Below are positions 12,957 through 24,384 of a stretch of DNA of 64,000 nt, piece by piece. The DNA comes from Cryptomeria japonica (taxonomy: Eukaryota > Streptophyta > Pinopsida > Cupressales > Cupressaceae), in contig NC_081412.1 in assembly GCF_030272615.1 (NCBI RefSeq), forward strand, positions 664,852,481 through 664,916,480, given 5' to 3'. The notes under the pieces were generated by a model, which saw only the letters and a program-made list of their open reading frames with translations, ran no database searches and was not told the origin of the DNA. Each line of letters starts with the position of its first letter. The stretch's first letter is position 1. The position numbers were made by a program, and so were the translations under genes.

Positions 12957-13102
12957 TATCAGAGATTAAGTTTCAACACTGGGTACTCTGGGTTTGTAGT
13001 GTGCCTATTCAACTTGACCTTTTTGCTAGGTCTTAATGTTTGTGTTTCCCTTGTTTATCCTTACCATAGATCTAAACCATTTTCTCTTTGTAGTGCTAGG
13101 TC

Positions 13103-13930
13103 ATGGCTAAGAAAACTAGGGGAGGTGGCCAGTAGAGTTGGCTACAAGTGTCCGTGTTTCCGTAGATGCCTTTGTTCCCAGTTGTGAGTTGGACCTAGGA
13201 ACCATAGTTACTTCAGTTGACCTTTGAGTCATTCCTTTGGGTGTTTATGGAATTGTGTTGGGAATGGATTGGATATCTTCTCATAATGCTCGTGCAAACT
13301 ATTGCAAGAAGACAGTGGAGTGTTTAGATGACCTTGGTAAGAAAGTGGAGATTGTTGGAGTTAAGAGACCAATATCCCTACGTATGATCTCCGCTATGAA
13401 ACTTAAGCGGTGCTTGCATAGAGGGTGTTTTCTTTTTGCAGTTACTCTTGAGAACGTGGATGAGTCAGAGAGTCGAGAAATCACTCTTGATAGTCACCCT
13501 ATTCTTCGAGAGTATGTTGATGTGTTTTCATTGGATATTCTTGGTATGCCTCCGAAGTGAGACATAGACTTTCACATTGATTTGGTTCTCGGTGCAAAAC
13601 CTAATTCGAGAGCCACATATTGGATGACTACTCAAGAGTTGAGTGAGTTGAATTTGCAGCTGGAGGAATTGTTAGCCAAGGGATTCATTCGTCCTAGTGT
13701 TTCTCCTTGGGGTGTGCCCATTATCTTCGTTAAGAAGAAGGATAGTTCTATTCGGTTATGCATTGATTACCGACAGCTAAATAAGGTAACCATCCAAAAT
13801 TGATATCCATTGCCTCGTATAGATGATCCTTTCGATCAGGTAAAGGGAGCCAAGGTGTTTTTAAGATTGGCCTAAAATCTGGATATCATTAGTTGTGCAT
13901 TGAGGATGCAACGAAGATAAGAGAGTTGTA
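13103..13930 (+). pseudogene. Gypsy gag start fused by deletion to protease end and partial reverse transcriptase
   Basis: The ATG at 13103 opens MAKKTRGGGQ, a start I associate with gypsy gag proteins, followed at once by a stop. From about 13190 a pol frame runs: GIVLGMDWISSHNA (end of the protease region), then the entry to reverse transcriptase with [33 protein letters not shown] and YPLPRIDD (13650-13830). Reading decays after 13850, and the catalytic YXDD region, RNase H and integrase are absent. Stops occur at 13558-13560 and 13801-13803. The retained blocks fit a chromovirus-like Ty3/gypsy lineage, but they are too short for a firm clade call. Confidence 0.8.
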
Positions 13931-13967
13931 TTCTTACTTATTTTAGGCTTCCAAGAGTAAGCCTAGT

Positions 13968-13980
13968 TTTGGGGGGAGAA
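13968..13980 (+). other. Polypurine tract of the nested gypsy element
   Basis: TTTGGGGGGAGAA lies immediately before the LTR start at 13981, the usual place of the plus-strand primer. Confidence 0.8.
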
Positions 13981-14791
13981 TGTAGTACCCCTACTCATTT
14001 GAACTTATTGGACTCATATTATATTGGTTGTTTTCAGTGGATACATTACGATGATTTGTTATTCAGTCTTATATGATATTATTTCATGCTTTATATGGAT
14101 ATGAGATGCATAATTTATTTGGAGTATTTTAGTACTTATGATTTATGGCATTGTATGGATTATTGCTATGTATTGACACATTACTTTATCTATGCAATGT
14201 ATATTGTGTGTCTGCGAGTGTATTGGATGCAAGGAGATGATTTTCCTTCACTCATTTTGGTGAGACAAGGAATGTCGTGATTCTCCTTCATGAGTGTGTA
14301 TCCAGTGTTTTCTGAATTGTATATATGCATGTGTGGTGTGGTGATGCAGGATATTGCAGGTACAAGTACTAGGTAGGTACGGGGTATCATCTCCACCTGG
14401 CTTCATAGGTCTGAGCATGCCTTATATTTTCCGATAGAAGTGGAGGAGATAGTAGTTGACCCTATTTTATTCAGTTACACTTGTATGAGTATCGTCAGTT
14501 GGTCGTCTGGTCAGTTTGTTCGGCCTTCGTATTTTGTTGTTTGATCTTTTATGAGTATTTGCTTGAGGTTTGCTCAGTTTGTGTGTTTAATGATTTTAAT
14601 TACTGCATGTTACATTTTATTTTGTCTTGGAAGGGTGAAAAATTGTTAATAATGTGAATTAAATAGTGACTCTAGGGTTTAATGTCCTTCGTGTAGAAGT
14701 AGGTGAATTATCGGAACTATATTCAATATTTGGTTTTCGGAACTATACTATAGTTGTATGTATTGTAAATATTAGGAATTGATTATAAACT

Positions 14792-14818
<27 letters not shown>
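14792..14818. repeat. (TA)n microsatellite
   Basis: An uninterrupted TA run of about 27 bases inside the long LTR. Confidence 0.95.
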
Positions 14819-14822
<4 letters not shown>

Positions 14823-15013
14823 AGGTGAATATAGTTTATGACTAATTATATTGATTATTTTAATATGATTTATGATATGTTGAATAATTTGGATTCTATG
14901 ACTTAATATACCTTATATCGAATGATTATTGTCTTTTGTATAAGAAAGTATAATTTTATTAATTCTTGTTTTACAAATGTTATATAAATATTAGTTAGAT
15001 AACTTTGAATCTG

Positions 15014-15016
<3 letters not shown>

Positions 15017-15046
<30 letters not shown>
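15017..15046. repeat. (AT)15 microsatellite
   Basis: An uninterrupted AT run of 30 bases inside the long LTR. Confidence 0.95.
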
Positions 15047-15048
<2 letters not shown>

Positions 15049-16129
15049 TGAAATTTGTTTACTTAAGGAATTTTGTTTATATCTACGTAATCATTTGAGA
15101 TTAAAATAAATATATATATGTATTATATATATGAATTCTAATAATAATTCGATCATGTGCTTGTAGATACGTGTGTAATGATTGAATATGTAAATAGATT
15201 TGCGAAATTTAATTACTTTATGAAAATCCATAATATATTTTAAATATATAATTATGAAAAAATGGTTTATTAAGAATATGTTATCAAGTCTAATGTTTAT
15301 ATATATAAATGAAATGTCTTTATTTATTTATATATAAATATAGATAAAATTAAAATAAAAAATAAAACAAGTTATAATAAAAATAAAATAAAATAAATAA
15401 TAATTAATAATTTAAATGGAAAGCGACTTAGTTGAAGAGATATCGACCGAAAGGGGTGGCGGCTTAACGCAAATTAATATGTTAATGAGGATGGTCGATA
15501 GTAATATGGACCACCCCCCTTATTTAAAGGGAGGGGTTGGTATTACCATGACCACCCCTCCTTCCTTTTTTTAATAAAAGAAAACCACATAGTAAGCATA
15601 AACCACAATGGGTAATGCTGCCCCAATCACCACATTGCAGATCCAATATGGAAGTAGGTAGGTTTTAAGGTAGGCGTAGTTTAGAGGAAGTAGACAACAC
15701 TATCGACTCCTACTCCTCCTCCATTTTAAATATGCTAACAAATCACGTTGCAGCCACATACCTGATATGGTGGTAGGGATTTAATACCAGTCATAGTTAA
15801 ACCCACGTTGCAACTTTTGGTCTTGGAAAACAATACATGCAGATTTGAATATTAGTTAACCTTGCATGTTTTTAGGAATTTATTTTTAGTATAATAAACT
15901 TAGTCTTGGAGTTAAAAGCCACATGGGTGATCTATGATTATAGACTTAACCGCTTTAGTGGTGTGGTGTCATGAAATGGATAGTAAATAACTTTACATGG
16001 TGAACACATAGGTGTTCAAATACGATTAGGACTGTTATGATGCAATTATATTATGAGTGGTGTCATTTAGAATCAATCCACCTCTAGTAGAGATAGCTCG
16101 AAAGTAGGAAAGTGGGTAGATGACTACAC

Positions 16130-16139
16130 TATATATAAA
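16130..16139 (+). promoter_or_regulatory. TATA box of the long gypsy LTR
   Basis: TATATATAAA lies in the middle of the LTR. It is followed by a GA-rich stretch (16147-16310) resembling a transcribed leader. Transcription would start near 16165. This is inferred from sequence only. Confidence 0.55.
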
Positions 16140-18565
16140 CCATTGAGTGGGAAGAGAAGGAGGAGGTGAGATGCAACTAAGGAATAGAGAATGAAGTTGC
16201 AAGATAGCAAGTTGGAGTAGGGAGAAATAAAGAAAAAGAGAGCAAGATAAAGGAGAGCAAGAATGTAGAAGAGTGACAAGAGATTAGAGAGAATGGAGTA
16301 GTGGAGATTTTGATGTGTTTACAATCAAGTCGTAAAAGATCAATGATGATCATCTCCAGTTTAGTGTCGAACTTAGGGGTTACGCTCTTGAATGAGTGTT
16401 AATTACTTTATTATTATCAAAGAAATTCACAAAATATAGAAAGGGTAAGGACTGGGAATAGAGATCTCATGAGATAGAAGAGCGATGAGGTGGAAAGTAT
16501 TGGAACCCGGACATACTATAGACAATTTGAAGTTATCAATGACCGTAATAGCCATGGATCATGTTTCTTAAGGTAGGCTCTAATCTAGTATGTTTTGTTG
16601 AAAGGATTTAAGAGATTAAGAATGACCTAGATTTATATTTATGAAATAGTTAGAGTCACAATATCAATCAATTTATTACGATCATGCAAGTATAGATGCA
16701 TTAATGATATATTTCATGAAAGTTGGTAGATTAAACTTAGAGAAACTCTGAAATTGAACTATGAAAAGATGAAACATTAGGTTTATGACTTATTAAATAG
16801 TGTATTAATATAGTTGTAATTCTTATTTTCTGGAAGTCTTAAATTGAAAGCTATCTATGCATTTGGATGTTTTATGAAAAGATTGCCTGTATTAGGATCT
16901 TGTTTAAATGGTGTTTGCAACCAAGTCTAAATTTTGTCATATTTCAGGTTAAGTTGTCATGGTGTCATATGTTTCTTGGACAAGTGTATATGTATAACCT
17001 TATTGATGTGAGTCATTACGTGTTTTGTCCAAATGGTCAATCTTTGGTTAGTGAAGTGTGTTTCTTTCACCTATGGTTTGTCAGGATTAGGTATGGTTGT
17101 CTGTGTCACCATAGAGTTCTCGTAGAGAGACATTTTCTATAGTGTCCTATGAGAGAGAGTGGCTTTCGAGCGGAGGCCATGCCCGAAGTGTATGACAGGA
17201 TAACCCGTCAAAAGTTAATTAAAAAAAGTGATAACCTAAAAATTGATATGGATGGGATAAATATTAATTAAGATAATGTGCCTCATGCATAGGTGTAGTG
17301 CTCGTACAGGGCTCATAATGTTACGAGAAGGCCTGGAATGGAAAACTTACCACCTTGTCTTCATGGAAGGATTGGTAGGGTCCGCATGAGACTTAGTTGG
17401 AGCCGGAAGGCGAGAGAGGTTACTAGGATAGAGAGTCGAGACCTAGGAGGTCGTACCATGGTATCCATATTAAGCTATGCGATGACACTCTCTCCTTAGA
17501 GTCACTAGTATTTGTGAGATGAGTCACATGGATGTTTGCGAATTCTTGTAGTCCTTTTGTACTTGTTTTAATTTGCTTGCTTGAGGGTTTTCTACTATCT
17601 CCTAGCATGGTGGGGTGGTTCCATTTTGGGATCACATGGTCAGGTGGTAGTGCCACTTCCCATCGGATGTTCTGGAATGTATCTTCAAGCAAGGAAGGGC
17701 TTCCCTAGTGTATTCTTGGTTCTTGGTTCCTGTACCAGCTCATGTTCATGATCATTGTTCAATTGAGACCTTGTGGTCATTGTATCAAACATTTGTGTAA
17801 CCTTGATATTGTAACTTTGTAATCTGTGGTATTTGTGGTAACTATGTATTTATGGATATTGTAAAAGGGAATCATTGGAATGTTTGTTAATTCAATTACT
17901 TTACTCTTTTGTATATATGAAATATGAGAAATGATTGCATTGGAGTACTTGATTCTTTCATTATGCAATTTAGATGTATGTGTAGATTTTATCTTAAACA
18001 TACATTTTTTCCTAATTAGTTGAACAATAGGATTTTATATGGTGTTATTATAATCTATGAATTAATCTTCATTGGTAACCCTTAGGAAATCATGTGTTAA
18101 TCTTCTGCTATGTTATTAGACGTGCAATGGTTATAATTAGTGCACTTGTTCTTTTAAAAAAAAAAATTATTACACCTTTTAGTTGCCTAGTTGTATTATT
18201 TTCCTGTAGGGTTTCTAGTGGGGCATTACACTCTACCCCATACACATGCAACACCCCATTATCCCAATTACTCATAAATAAATCCATGAGCTGATGGTTT
18301 TGTCCATTAAGTTTTTGAGCAAAGGGCTCTATTCTCCCATCCAAAATTTCCCTCCAAACCTCCTCATTTTCTCCCAAATATCATAGGAGGATAGATCCAT
18401 TCTATTTTTGTCTCCCCCAATTATGATAATGCTTCTATAATTTTTTCAGAATACACCAAAATGAGGCTTCAGATCAAAGCAAAGAAAACAAAGCCACATG
18501 AACAATCTGGAAACTTACCTTTGTTCTTTTCTACGAAAAGACCTACACATGTGATCTTTCATCAT

Positions 18566-18747
18566 TAATGTTTGAGAAAAGAGATATTTTTAGTGTCCTT
18601 CCTTGCCAACTCACACACCTGAAAAGGGAAGGAATCCCCTTCCTGCCACCACTTTTCATCATCTCTAATCACACCTAGATTAGCCATGTGGTTAGTTAGG
18701 CTATTACCCTCCCTCAAAACATGAGATTGTTCCTGCCTTTTCTGGTC
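18566..18747 (-). pseudogene. C-terminal end of a LINE RNase H domain
   Basis: The minus-strand frame reads SHVLREGNSLTNHMANLG near its start. This is the His-containing last helix motif (HV-REGN--A---AN-G) of the RNase H domain found at the end of ORF2 in many plant LINEs. It runs to a TAA at 18566 without another stop. The rest of RNase H and the reverse transcriptase are absent because the copy is 5'-truncated at 18747. Confidence 0.65.
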
Positions 18748-19085
18748 AATGTTTCATATGCAATGATTTTGGTCACAAGTCAAATATATGTAGAGTAGTA
18801 ATGAATAACTTCCAAAACAAGAGATGCTATGCTTTTGGGATTTTTGAACATATCTCTAACGGATGAGACCAAGTCAAATGAACTTCAGACCTATGCAAAA
18901 TGTTATTTGTCGCGCATGTAATAAAACCAATCACATTGAGAAATATTGTAGAAGCAAGAATAGTGTTCTGATAGACAAGAAAAAATAAGATGAGAAGGGA
19001 AAGGCAAAGCTAGAGGAGATCAGAGACAAGCATGAGAAAATAAGGGTAAAAAAATATTAATTTAAAGCAAATAATAGATCTGCAC

Positions 19086-19524
19086 CCGAATCTGGTGCAT
19101 GATCTTCATCCAATAAATAGGGATTTATAACTTAGGGAGAAATTTTCATGTAGATTCAAAGAACCCCCTTTCCGATGATCTGCAATTGATTCCAAGAGGT
19201 TGTAGAAGGCTTAAATTGTATATGCTGATGTTATTTGAAAGTTTCAGTGAAGATTTGATGCTCTGGTAAGTGACTCCATGAAAATCAAGGTAACTAGTTG
19301 CAACATTTATTACAATGCAAAATTAGGTTTTCCAAGGTTAAAAGGGCATTTCAAAGATTCATTCGTTACAATGTGATCAAGAGAATAGTTAAAAGAAGAA
19401 GAGAAAAGTGATTTGGTGATCTTAAAGTGATTACAACGATCTTAAAGAGAAATCCAACACTCTATTGTGAATTGTGATATTTATTTGTTTCAAGCTATCA
19501 TTTTTCGCAAACCCTAAGTTTTCA
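19086..19524 (+). other. Spacer between gag and the accessory protein of the copia-type element
   Basis: No continuous frame was found. The stretch holds short degraded frames and ends in the leader of the next coding region. No protease or integrase motif is visible here, where a normal copia element would start pol. Confidence 0.5.
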
Positions 19525-21690
19525 ATGGCTTCATCTTCTAGAATTGCTACCCCATTGGTTATGGAGATCAAGGATAGAGATTGACCCATTTTCAATAAAC
19601 ATCCTTTTAAATTTGTTGAGGATGATCCCGAAGGAGTGTTTTCCTTTGTACCCTACGACGTTCTTTACAATGAGGACATAAGGGCATATATCCACTATGA
19701 TCTTGATGAACTCGGGAGTGCTGACATGTTGAATTTGTACAAAAAGCATTTGGAGAATAGCTTGGGAAACCTCAAGTTGGAATATCAGCACTTGGAAGCC
19801 AAGGGTTTCACTCAATTCATGCATTTTCTAACATTTGATAAGAAAGAATGGATCTGGTTCATACTTAGTAGAATCCATGATGAGTTTATGTGGTTGGATA
19901 AGCCTCACAATATTACTTAGCAAGTAACCTAGGTTGTGACTTGTTTGAGTGTATCCCATAAAGTTCCAAGCATGACGAAAATATCAAATAACACTGTGAT
20001 TGCCCCCATTGGTTATGAGTTTGACAGAAAAGCAATGACAATAAATGACATTCTGAAGCATGATGTCAAGTTTGCATCAATGGTGATTGGATATAAGGTT
20101 TACTAGTCTAGTAGACACAATTGTGTCTATATTAGCACCATCTTTAGGACAAAGCCCATTCAGAAAGGGAGATTTGAAGAAAAAGGAGAACCCTAAGAAG
20201 ACTTATGTCATGTGTCTCCGGTGGCCTCTGAGATTGAGTCAGATGAGGAAGCAAGTAAGGCAAAGAAGAAAAGAAAATTTGTAAGGATGGTGAGGAAGCC
20301 ACAATCTAGTGGAGCCCAACAAAGTAAGAAAGCTAAATCTAAACCTGCCCCTAACAGAAGACCCAAGTGAGGAAGAAAGACTAGAAATCAACTTGACAAA
20401 GATCTTGCGTCCGATCATCAGCAAGGTAAATACACATTTGTTCCTCAATTGACAATAGACCAACTGATTGATGAAATAATTATTGATGGAAATTTGAAGA
20501 ATCTAAGAGTATTTTATAAAAATTTAGATCACATTGATGAGAGAAAGGTTGAAGAAGTTGTTTTGTATTTACATAACTTTAGTAAAACTTTGATTGAGCT
20601 AGAGCAGAGCATCCCTAAGGATCTATACAATATTATTGATGCAAGGAGACTAACAACTAGTAAGATTGATAAGGAAATGAAGGAGAGAAAGTTGATTAAT
20701 ATTTGCACTTCTGTCTCCCAAGATGAAGCCAAAAGGCTCATTGAGGAAGCTAACAAGAAAGAATTCAAAAGAAAAAATAGGGTGAAAAGGTTGATGATTG
20801 GGAAAGTGGAAGAAGTGAGACAAAAGATTGAAGATATCTAGCGAAGAATTATAAAGAATGATCCTTTGTATAGAGATGCAGTTAAGTCTTCTTAACCTGA
20901 AGTAAAATAAAGTGTTTCCAGTGATTAGAAGGATGCAACTCAAACCGAGGGACATTTGGAAGATCAAGACAACACAACTCTTGATGGTGAGATTGGTGAT
21001 AATCCTCCAGTGGTAGATAGTTTGGAAATCCCTGAAATTCAAAAAGATGATATTGCAACAAGTGGCAACACCAGTGCACAATATAAAGGGGATGGAACTG
21101 AAAAGGAAACTGAGAAAGCTAAGGCAAAGGATGTTGTGGTAGACAAGGGTAAAGGAGTTGTTGATCCATCAATTGACACTCTTGCAGTCTCAAGGACTCC
21201 ACCTCAAATCTCTATCAATCTAGATGGTTCTCTAAATCTTGAAAAAATATCACCTGCAAAAAAGATGATGCTTGCAGTAGTTGTTCAAGCTCAGGCTAGT
21301 TAGGATCTAGTCAAATAAGAGTTAGAAGATAAAAATATTATTTTGATGTCTATTGATGTGTTACAAAAGGTGGCTCCAGGTGTATAGTTAGATCTTGATA
21401 CTATCCCCTCCAATAAATTATTGTATTTGATTAACAATGTAAATACAATTTTTGGTTCTTTGGAGAAGGATACTACTAAATGAGTTTTGGATAGATTTAA
21501 GGAGGTAAGAATGTAGACATTCTAGAAAATGATTGAAGACGATAGAGTTAAATTAAATAAAGTTTTGAAGACTATTTCAGTTGTATTGGCAAAAGGTGGT
21601 AAATTATATGTCTTGTCTAATTTTGCATAGGTTCACAGTAGACATAGGCAAGCAAATAAGTGTTTGCCAAGGTAAACTTGCTAGTATTTC
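19525..21690 (+). pseudogene. Large uncharacterised accessory protein of the copia-type element
   Basis: From the ATG at 19525 one frame can be followed for about 700 codons with scattered stops (for example TGA 19582-19584, TAG 19918-19920, and others near 20104, 20841, 21301 and 21400). The N-terminal third looks globular (FVPYDVLYNEDIRAYIHYDL, WLDKPHNIT, VTCLSVSHKVP, YEFDRKAMTINDI, MVIGYKVY). A Lys/Arg-rich nuclear-signal-like stretch follows (about 20255-20390). Then comes a helical, charged part (20449-20840) and an acidic, Lys/Glu-rich linker (20956-21300). There is no reverse transcriptase, integrase or protease motif. I have an impression of similar proteins in gymnosperm sequences but cannot verify it, and the function is unknown. 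Confidence 0.6.
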
Positions 21691-22254
21691 TCAATCTTTT
21701 GATCCTAATGCAGCTCTAACCAATAGTGTTGAAGGGTAGATAATGGCTCTCAATGATAATATATTGAGCCTTAATACACATAAGGACATGATTTTGAGGA
21801 GAGCTGGTCAACTCCGAAACTTGATTGCCCCCTAGTTGGACACCATATTGAGCAATAAGGTTGACTATATGAAGGCAATGTGATAACCTATTCCATCTAA
21901 ATTGAAGGATGTGGAGATTCATACATATGTTTTCAGTGCCTTTGTTATAGTTTTGGATAACTTGAAGAGTGGGTGGGACGATCACCTCCGACTTTTGAAG
22001 AACATTTTTGCTAACATCTTCAAGTACTTGTGAAGTCTCTAAAAGGTATCTCTGTATATAAGTTTTGGTCAAAATCCCATCTTTGGCATTGATGTGAAAG
22101 AGGGAGAGTAAAAGTAAAAAAATGTATAGTAGAAGAGTGTAACTACAGGTTTCAAAATTCTTTGCCAAATGGGGATCCTTAGAAATTCTTTTGGTCTGGT
22201 GTACAAGTTTTACAACACTTAGCCAATTTTTTCTTAAGTGTTGCCATCAATGCC
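21691..22254 (+). other. 3' untranslated part of the copia-type element
   Basis: Short broken frames continue the accessory protein style (LDNLKSGWDDHLRLLKNIF near 21950-22010) and then stop. The stretch leads into the polypurine tract, with no other feature seen. Confidence 0.5.
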
Positions 22255-22266
22255 AAAGCGGGAAAT
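22255..22266 (+). other. Polypurine tract of the copia-type element
   Basis: AAAGCGGGAAAT lies immediately before the 3' LTR start TGTTGG at 22267. Confidence 0.85.
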
Positions 22267-24379
22267 TGTTGGCAATTGACACTTATCTGCTAGTTGTTGA
22301 TGCTTTATTATTGGTTTAGGGTTGTGTAATGTTGGGTGAAAAATGTGTGAATGAGAGATCTAGAGGAAAGCTACCCTTTCTCTCCAAGGAGAGATGAGAA
22401 ATTCACTACGGATTTCCCTTCAAACACTTTTCATGCATTACATTGGAAGAGGGAGGAAAATTCACTAGATTCAACCTCCAAAGAAGAAGATTGAACCCTG
22501 AATGAAATGACCTGAGAATCATTAGCAAACCCCTCTTCTTGGAATGGAAAGGAATTGATTGAATTATGTATTAAGACTAAGTGAAAAGGAGACAAAGAAT
22601 TGATTATAACATGATATCTAAGAGTGGTATGAAGTTGTGCACCTGGATCTGGCAATAATGTGTCGAGACGAAGTCGCCTTGTGAATTTCAGGAAAAGTTA
22701 TCCGAACTGTCGTGAAAGTGTACACGATCCTTCAAAAAATCTATGACACAAAAAGGGTTTTTCTGCTTTTGTAAATGAAGTCCAAATTTGAAAGTACAGC
22801 TGCACACCTACAACCTACACACAGAAAAGAGAGAAAAAGGGGTTGAGATTGGGGGTTTTCCTTTAGGTCAAACCCCAGTTTTGGAATCAACCAAATGATG
22901 AAAGACAGTAATTGCAAGTAAATGTAAATGAAAGACTGAAATATAAATCACCTTAAGGGAGGTTGTGGTAGAAACATTGATGGAAATTCTTCTATGAAGT
23001 TGAATGTTGAAGTGGATCTCCTCTTCAATGGTTGAATCCTTGACTTGAATGCAACACCTAGCCTTAAAGGGAGACTTGAGATGCTCAATGCTTGAAAGGG
23101 ATGCTTGAATGCTTGAATGCTTGATTGCTTGAATTTATCTCTTATGAAGACCTATTGTTGTGGAAATGGGAAAGTGAATGCAACTTTTATACTTATCAAT
23201 TAGGGTTAATAGGACCAATTTTCAACATAGGCTGACATCGGGGAAGTTTTCCCACTTAAAGTGAAGTGTTCAATGCAGGATTTGGAAGGGTCCTACCCCA
23301 AAATAGGGTAGGGCCACCATGCCCCTATCCTACCCTTTTTCCTAGGATAGGAAGCAGTCTAGGCAGTGTGACAAGCAAGGAAAGTGCAAATTTCAAGGGT
23401 TGAACAGTCTCCAGTCTTCGATCAGGCTTGGGGATTCGATTCTCTTTGCGTGAGGACCCTAACGTGGTCCAAAATTTCTAGGGTCACAATTTTATGATAC
23501 TAGAGGTTGTCATTGATGTAAAATATTCTTGATATTCCTATCCGGTAATCACAGATCTTGATTTCTGGAAGAGGATGTCAACTGATAGCCAGTTAACAGG
23601 CATTTCAAGTTGAATAGAGTAGTTTTGGTTTGTTAATTGTGGTGTCACGAATCATGTATGGGATGATTGGGCTGACATAAAGACATCATTTTATCATTAT
23701 TTTGGTGATATCATCAAGCCAACATAAGACTACATGTTACATTAGTAGGTCGATTTGATAAATGACCCATCTTGAGTTTGTGGATATATAAGACCAATGT
23801 GGGAGATCTTTTTGGATTATGGTATGATTGTATGTGAGTGAGTGGTGATCAAGAATATTTTGTAGCATACTTTCAAATGCACATTATTGATCCGATAGTT
23901 GACTGAGACATATAACATGATAGAACAAAACAAAACAGTAGAGGTGATACAGTCAGTATATTTGGCACTTAACCAAAACTCATCTAGACATTGTAGATGC
24001 TATTTTGGAGTTCATTTATTGTAATTCATCATTGTAATCAATCAGTACGACAGTGAGCCTTATGGGATTGTATCCCTTATTGTATTTGAGTAGTGAGCTC
24101 TAGGTAGTGTTCCTGAATGCTTGTGCATTTCCCATATTGTAATATTGTTTTGCTACTAGCCATAGTGGAATAATATTGTGGGTTCAAATCCCATTGTGGT
24201 TTTTCCCATTTGGGTTTCCACGTAAAAATCCTAGTGTTATGATTTTGTGGTTGATTGTTTTATGTTTTCTGCATTTTAGTTTCATGCTTATGCTTCTGGT
24301 GGTTTAAAGTGATGTCAGAAAATTTAAGAACTGATAGATCATTGATTCACCCCCCTCTCAGTGATCCCTGATTCCAAAA
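22267..24379 (+). repeat. 3' LTR of the copia-type element, split by a solo LTR
   Basis: It matches the 5' LTR at 9655-10612 from TGTTGGCAATTGACACT to the end (TGATTCCAAAA where the 5' copy has TGATTCTAACA). The insert at 22325-23504 interrupts it. The visible divergence between the two LTRs (many substitutions and small indels) implies an old insertion. Confidence 0.85.
22325..23504 (-). mobile_element. Solo LTR of a gypsy-type element (reverse orientation)
   Basis: The 1180-bp insert is bounded by GGTTG (22320-22324 and 23505-23509). Read on the minus strand it starts TCTAGTATCATAAAATTGTG and ends CCCAACATTACA. Its start matches the LTR start of the element at 28038-36071 (TGTAGTGTCATAAAATTGTG at 34874), so it belongs to a related family. 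The first bases should be TG, so one base appears mutated. A TGAATGCTTGAATGCTTGA-like stretch lies at about 23095-23135. With no internal region, unequal recombination between two LTRs is the usual explanation. Confidence 0.75.
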
Positions 24380-24384
24380 TATAT

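Larger units (their letters stand above)
12957..18230 (+). mobile_element. Ty3/gypsy insertion with only a 3' LTR, internally deleted
   Basis: The insert is bounded by the 5-bp duplication CTCTA (12952-12956 and 18231-18235), and its removal restores the interrupted LINE reading frame. It ends with a complete 3' LTR (13981-18230) preceded by a polypurine tract. At the left it starts TATCAGAG, which looks like the inside of a TGGTATCAGAGC primer binding site, with no 5' LTR. The internal region is only about 1 kb: a gag start, then a jump to late protease and the first part of reverse transcriptase. Confidence 0.85.
13981..18230 (+). repeat. Very long gypsy 3' LTR (4.25 kb)
   Basis: The LTR begins TGTAGTACCCC and ends GGGGCATTACA, which are near-perfect inverted ends, and both borders are supported by the polypurine tract and the target duplication. 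It contains (TA)n at 14792-14818, (AT)15 at 15017-15046, a C/G-rich block at about 15510-15565, and a TATA box at 16130-16139 in front of a purine-rich leader. From these, U3 would be about 2.2 kb and R-U5 about 2 kb. I found no nested element inside it. Because only one LTR is present, the borders cannot be checked by LTR-LTR comparison within this copy. Confidence 0.75.
11424..18747 (-). mobile_element. LINE copy A (minus strand, 5'-truncated), split by a gypsy element
   Basis: Read on the minus strand, the unit starts with the end of an RNase H domain (18747-18566). It continues with an uncharacterised coding region and ends in AATAAAAAA at about 11421-11430, a typical non-LTR 3' tail. The gypsy insert at 12957-18230 splits it, so its own length is about 2.0 kb. 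The last 60 bases and the protein resemble LINE copy B at 26394-36260, with a shared GGTCCCT-type block just before the A-rich end, so both belong to one family. The 5' truncation explains the absence of endonuclease and reverse transcriptase. Confidence 0.72.
10681..19085 (+). pseudogene. Copia-type gag with four zinc-knuckle motifs, split by a nested LINE
   Basis: The reading starts at the ATG at 10681, right after the primer binding site. It is rich in Lys and Glu with heptad-like spacing (likely coiled coil) and has several stops. The first CCHC knuckle is at about 11340-11381 (CFTCNKFGHMVNQC). The LINE then interrupts at 11424-18747. Beyond it come a second knuckle (about 18752-18793, CFICNDFGHKSNIC), a third with two key cysteines lost (about 18828, CYAFGIFEHISN) and a fourth (about 18908-18949, CRACNKTNHIEKYC). 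The knuckles would bind the element RNA in the particle. The frame ends near 19085 in a Lys/Glu-rich tail. Confidence 0.75.
9655..24379 (+). mobile_element. Copia-type LTR retrotransposon, non-autonomous, with nested insertions
   Basis: Two related LTRs flank an internal region that begins with a tRNA-Met-type primer binding site and ends with a polypurine tract. The element is flanked by the 5-bp duplication TATAT (9650-9654 and 24380-24384). Internal content is gag with CCHC zinc knuckles and a large unknown protein. No reverse transcriptase, integrase or protease was found, so it would have needed proteins from another element. Insertions inside are a minus-strand LINE (11424-18747) in gag, carrying a gypsy element (12957-18230), and a reversed solo LTR (22325-23504) in the 3' LTR. 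Without these inserts the element would be about 6.2 kb. Confidence 0.85.

Noticed and set aside
18108-18235. Part of the minus-strand frame continuing past 18235 into the gypsy LTR
   Set aside because: The residues after GVE come from the LTR end, not from the LINE protein. The true continuation is at 12956.
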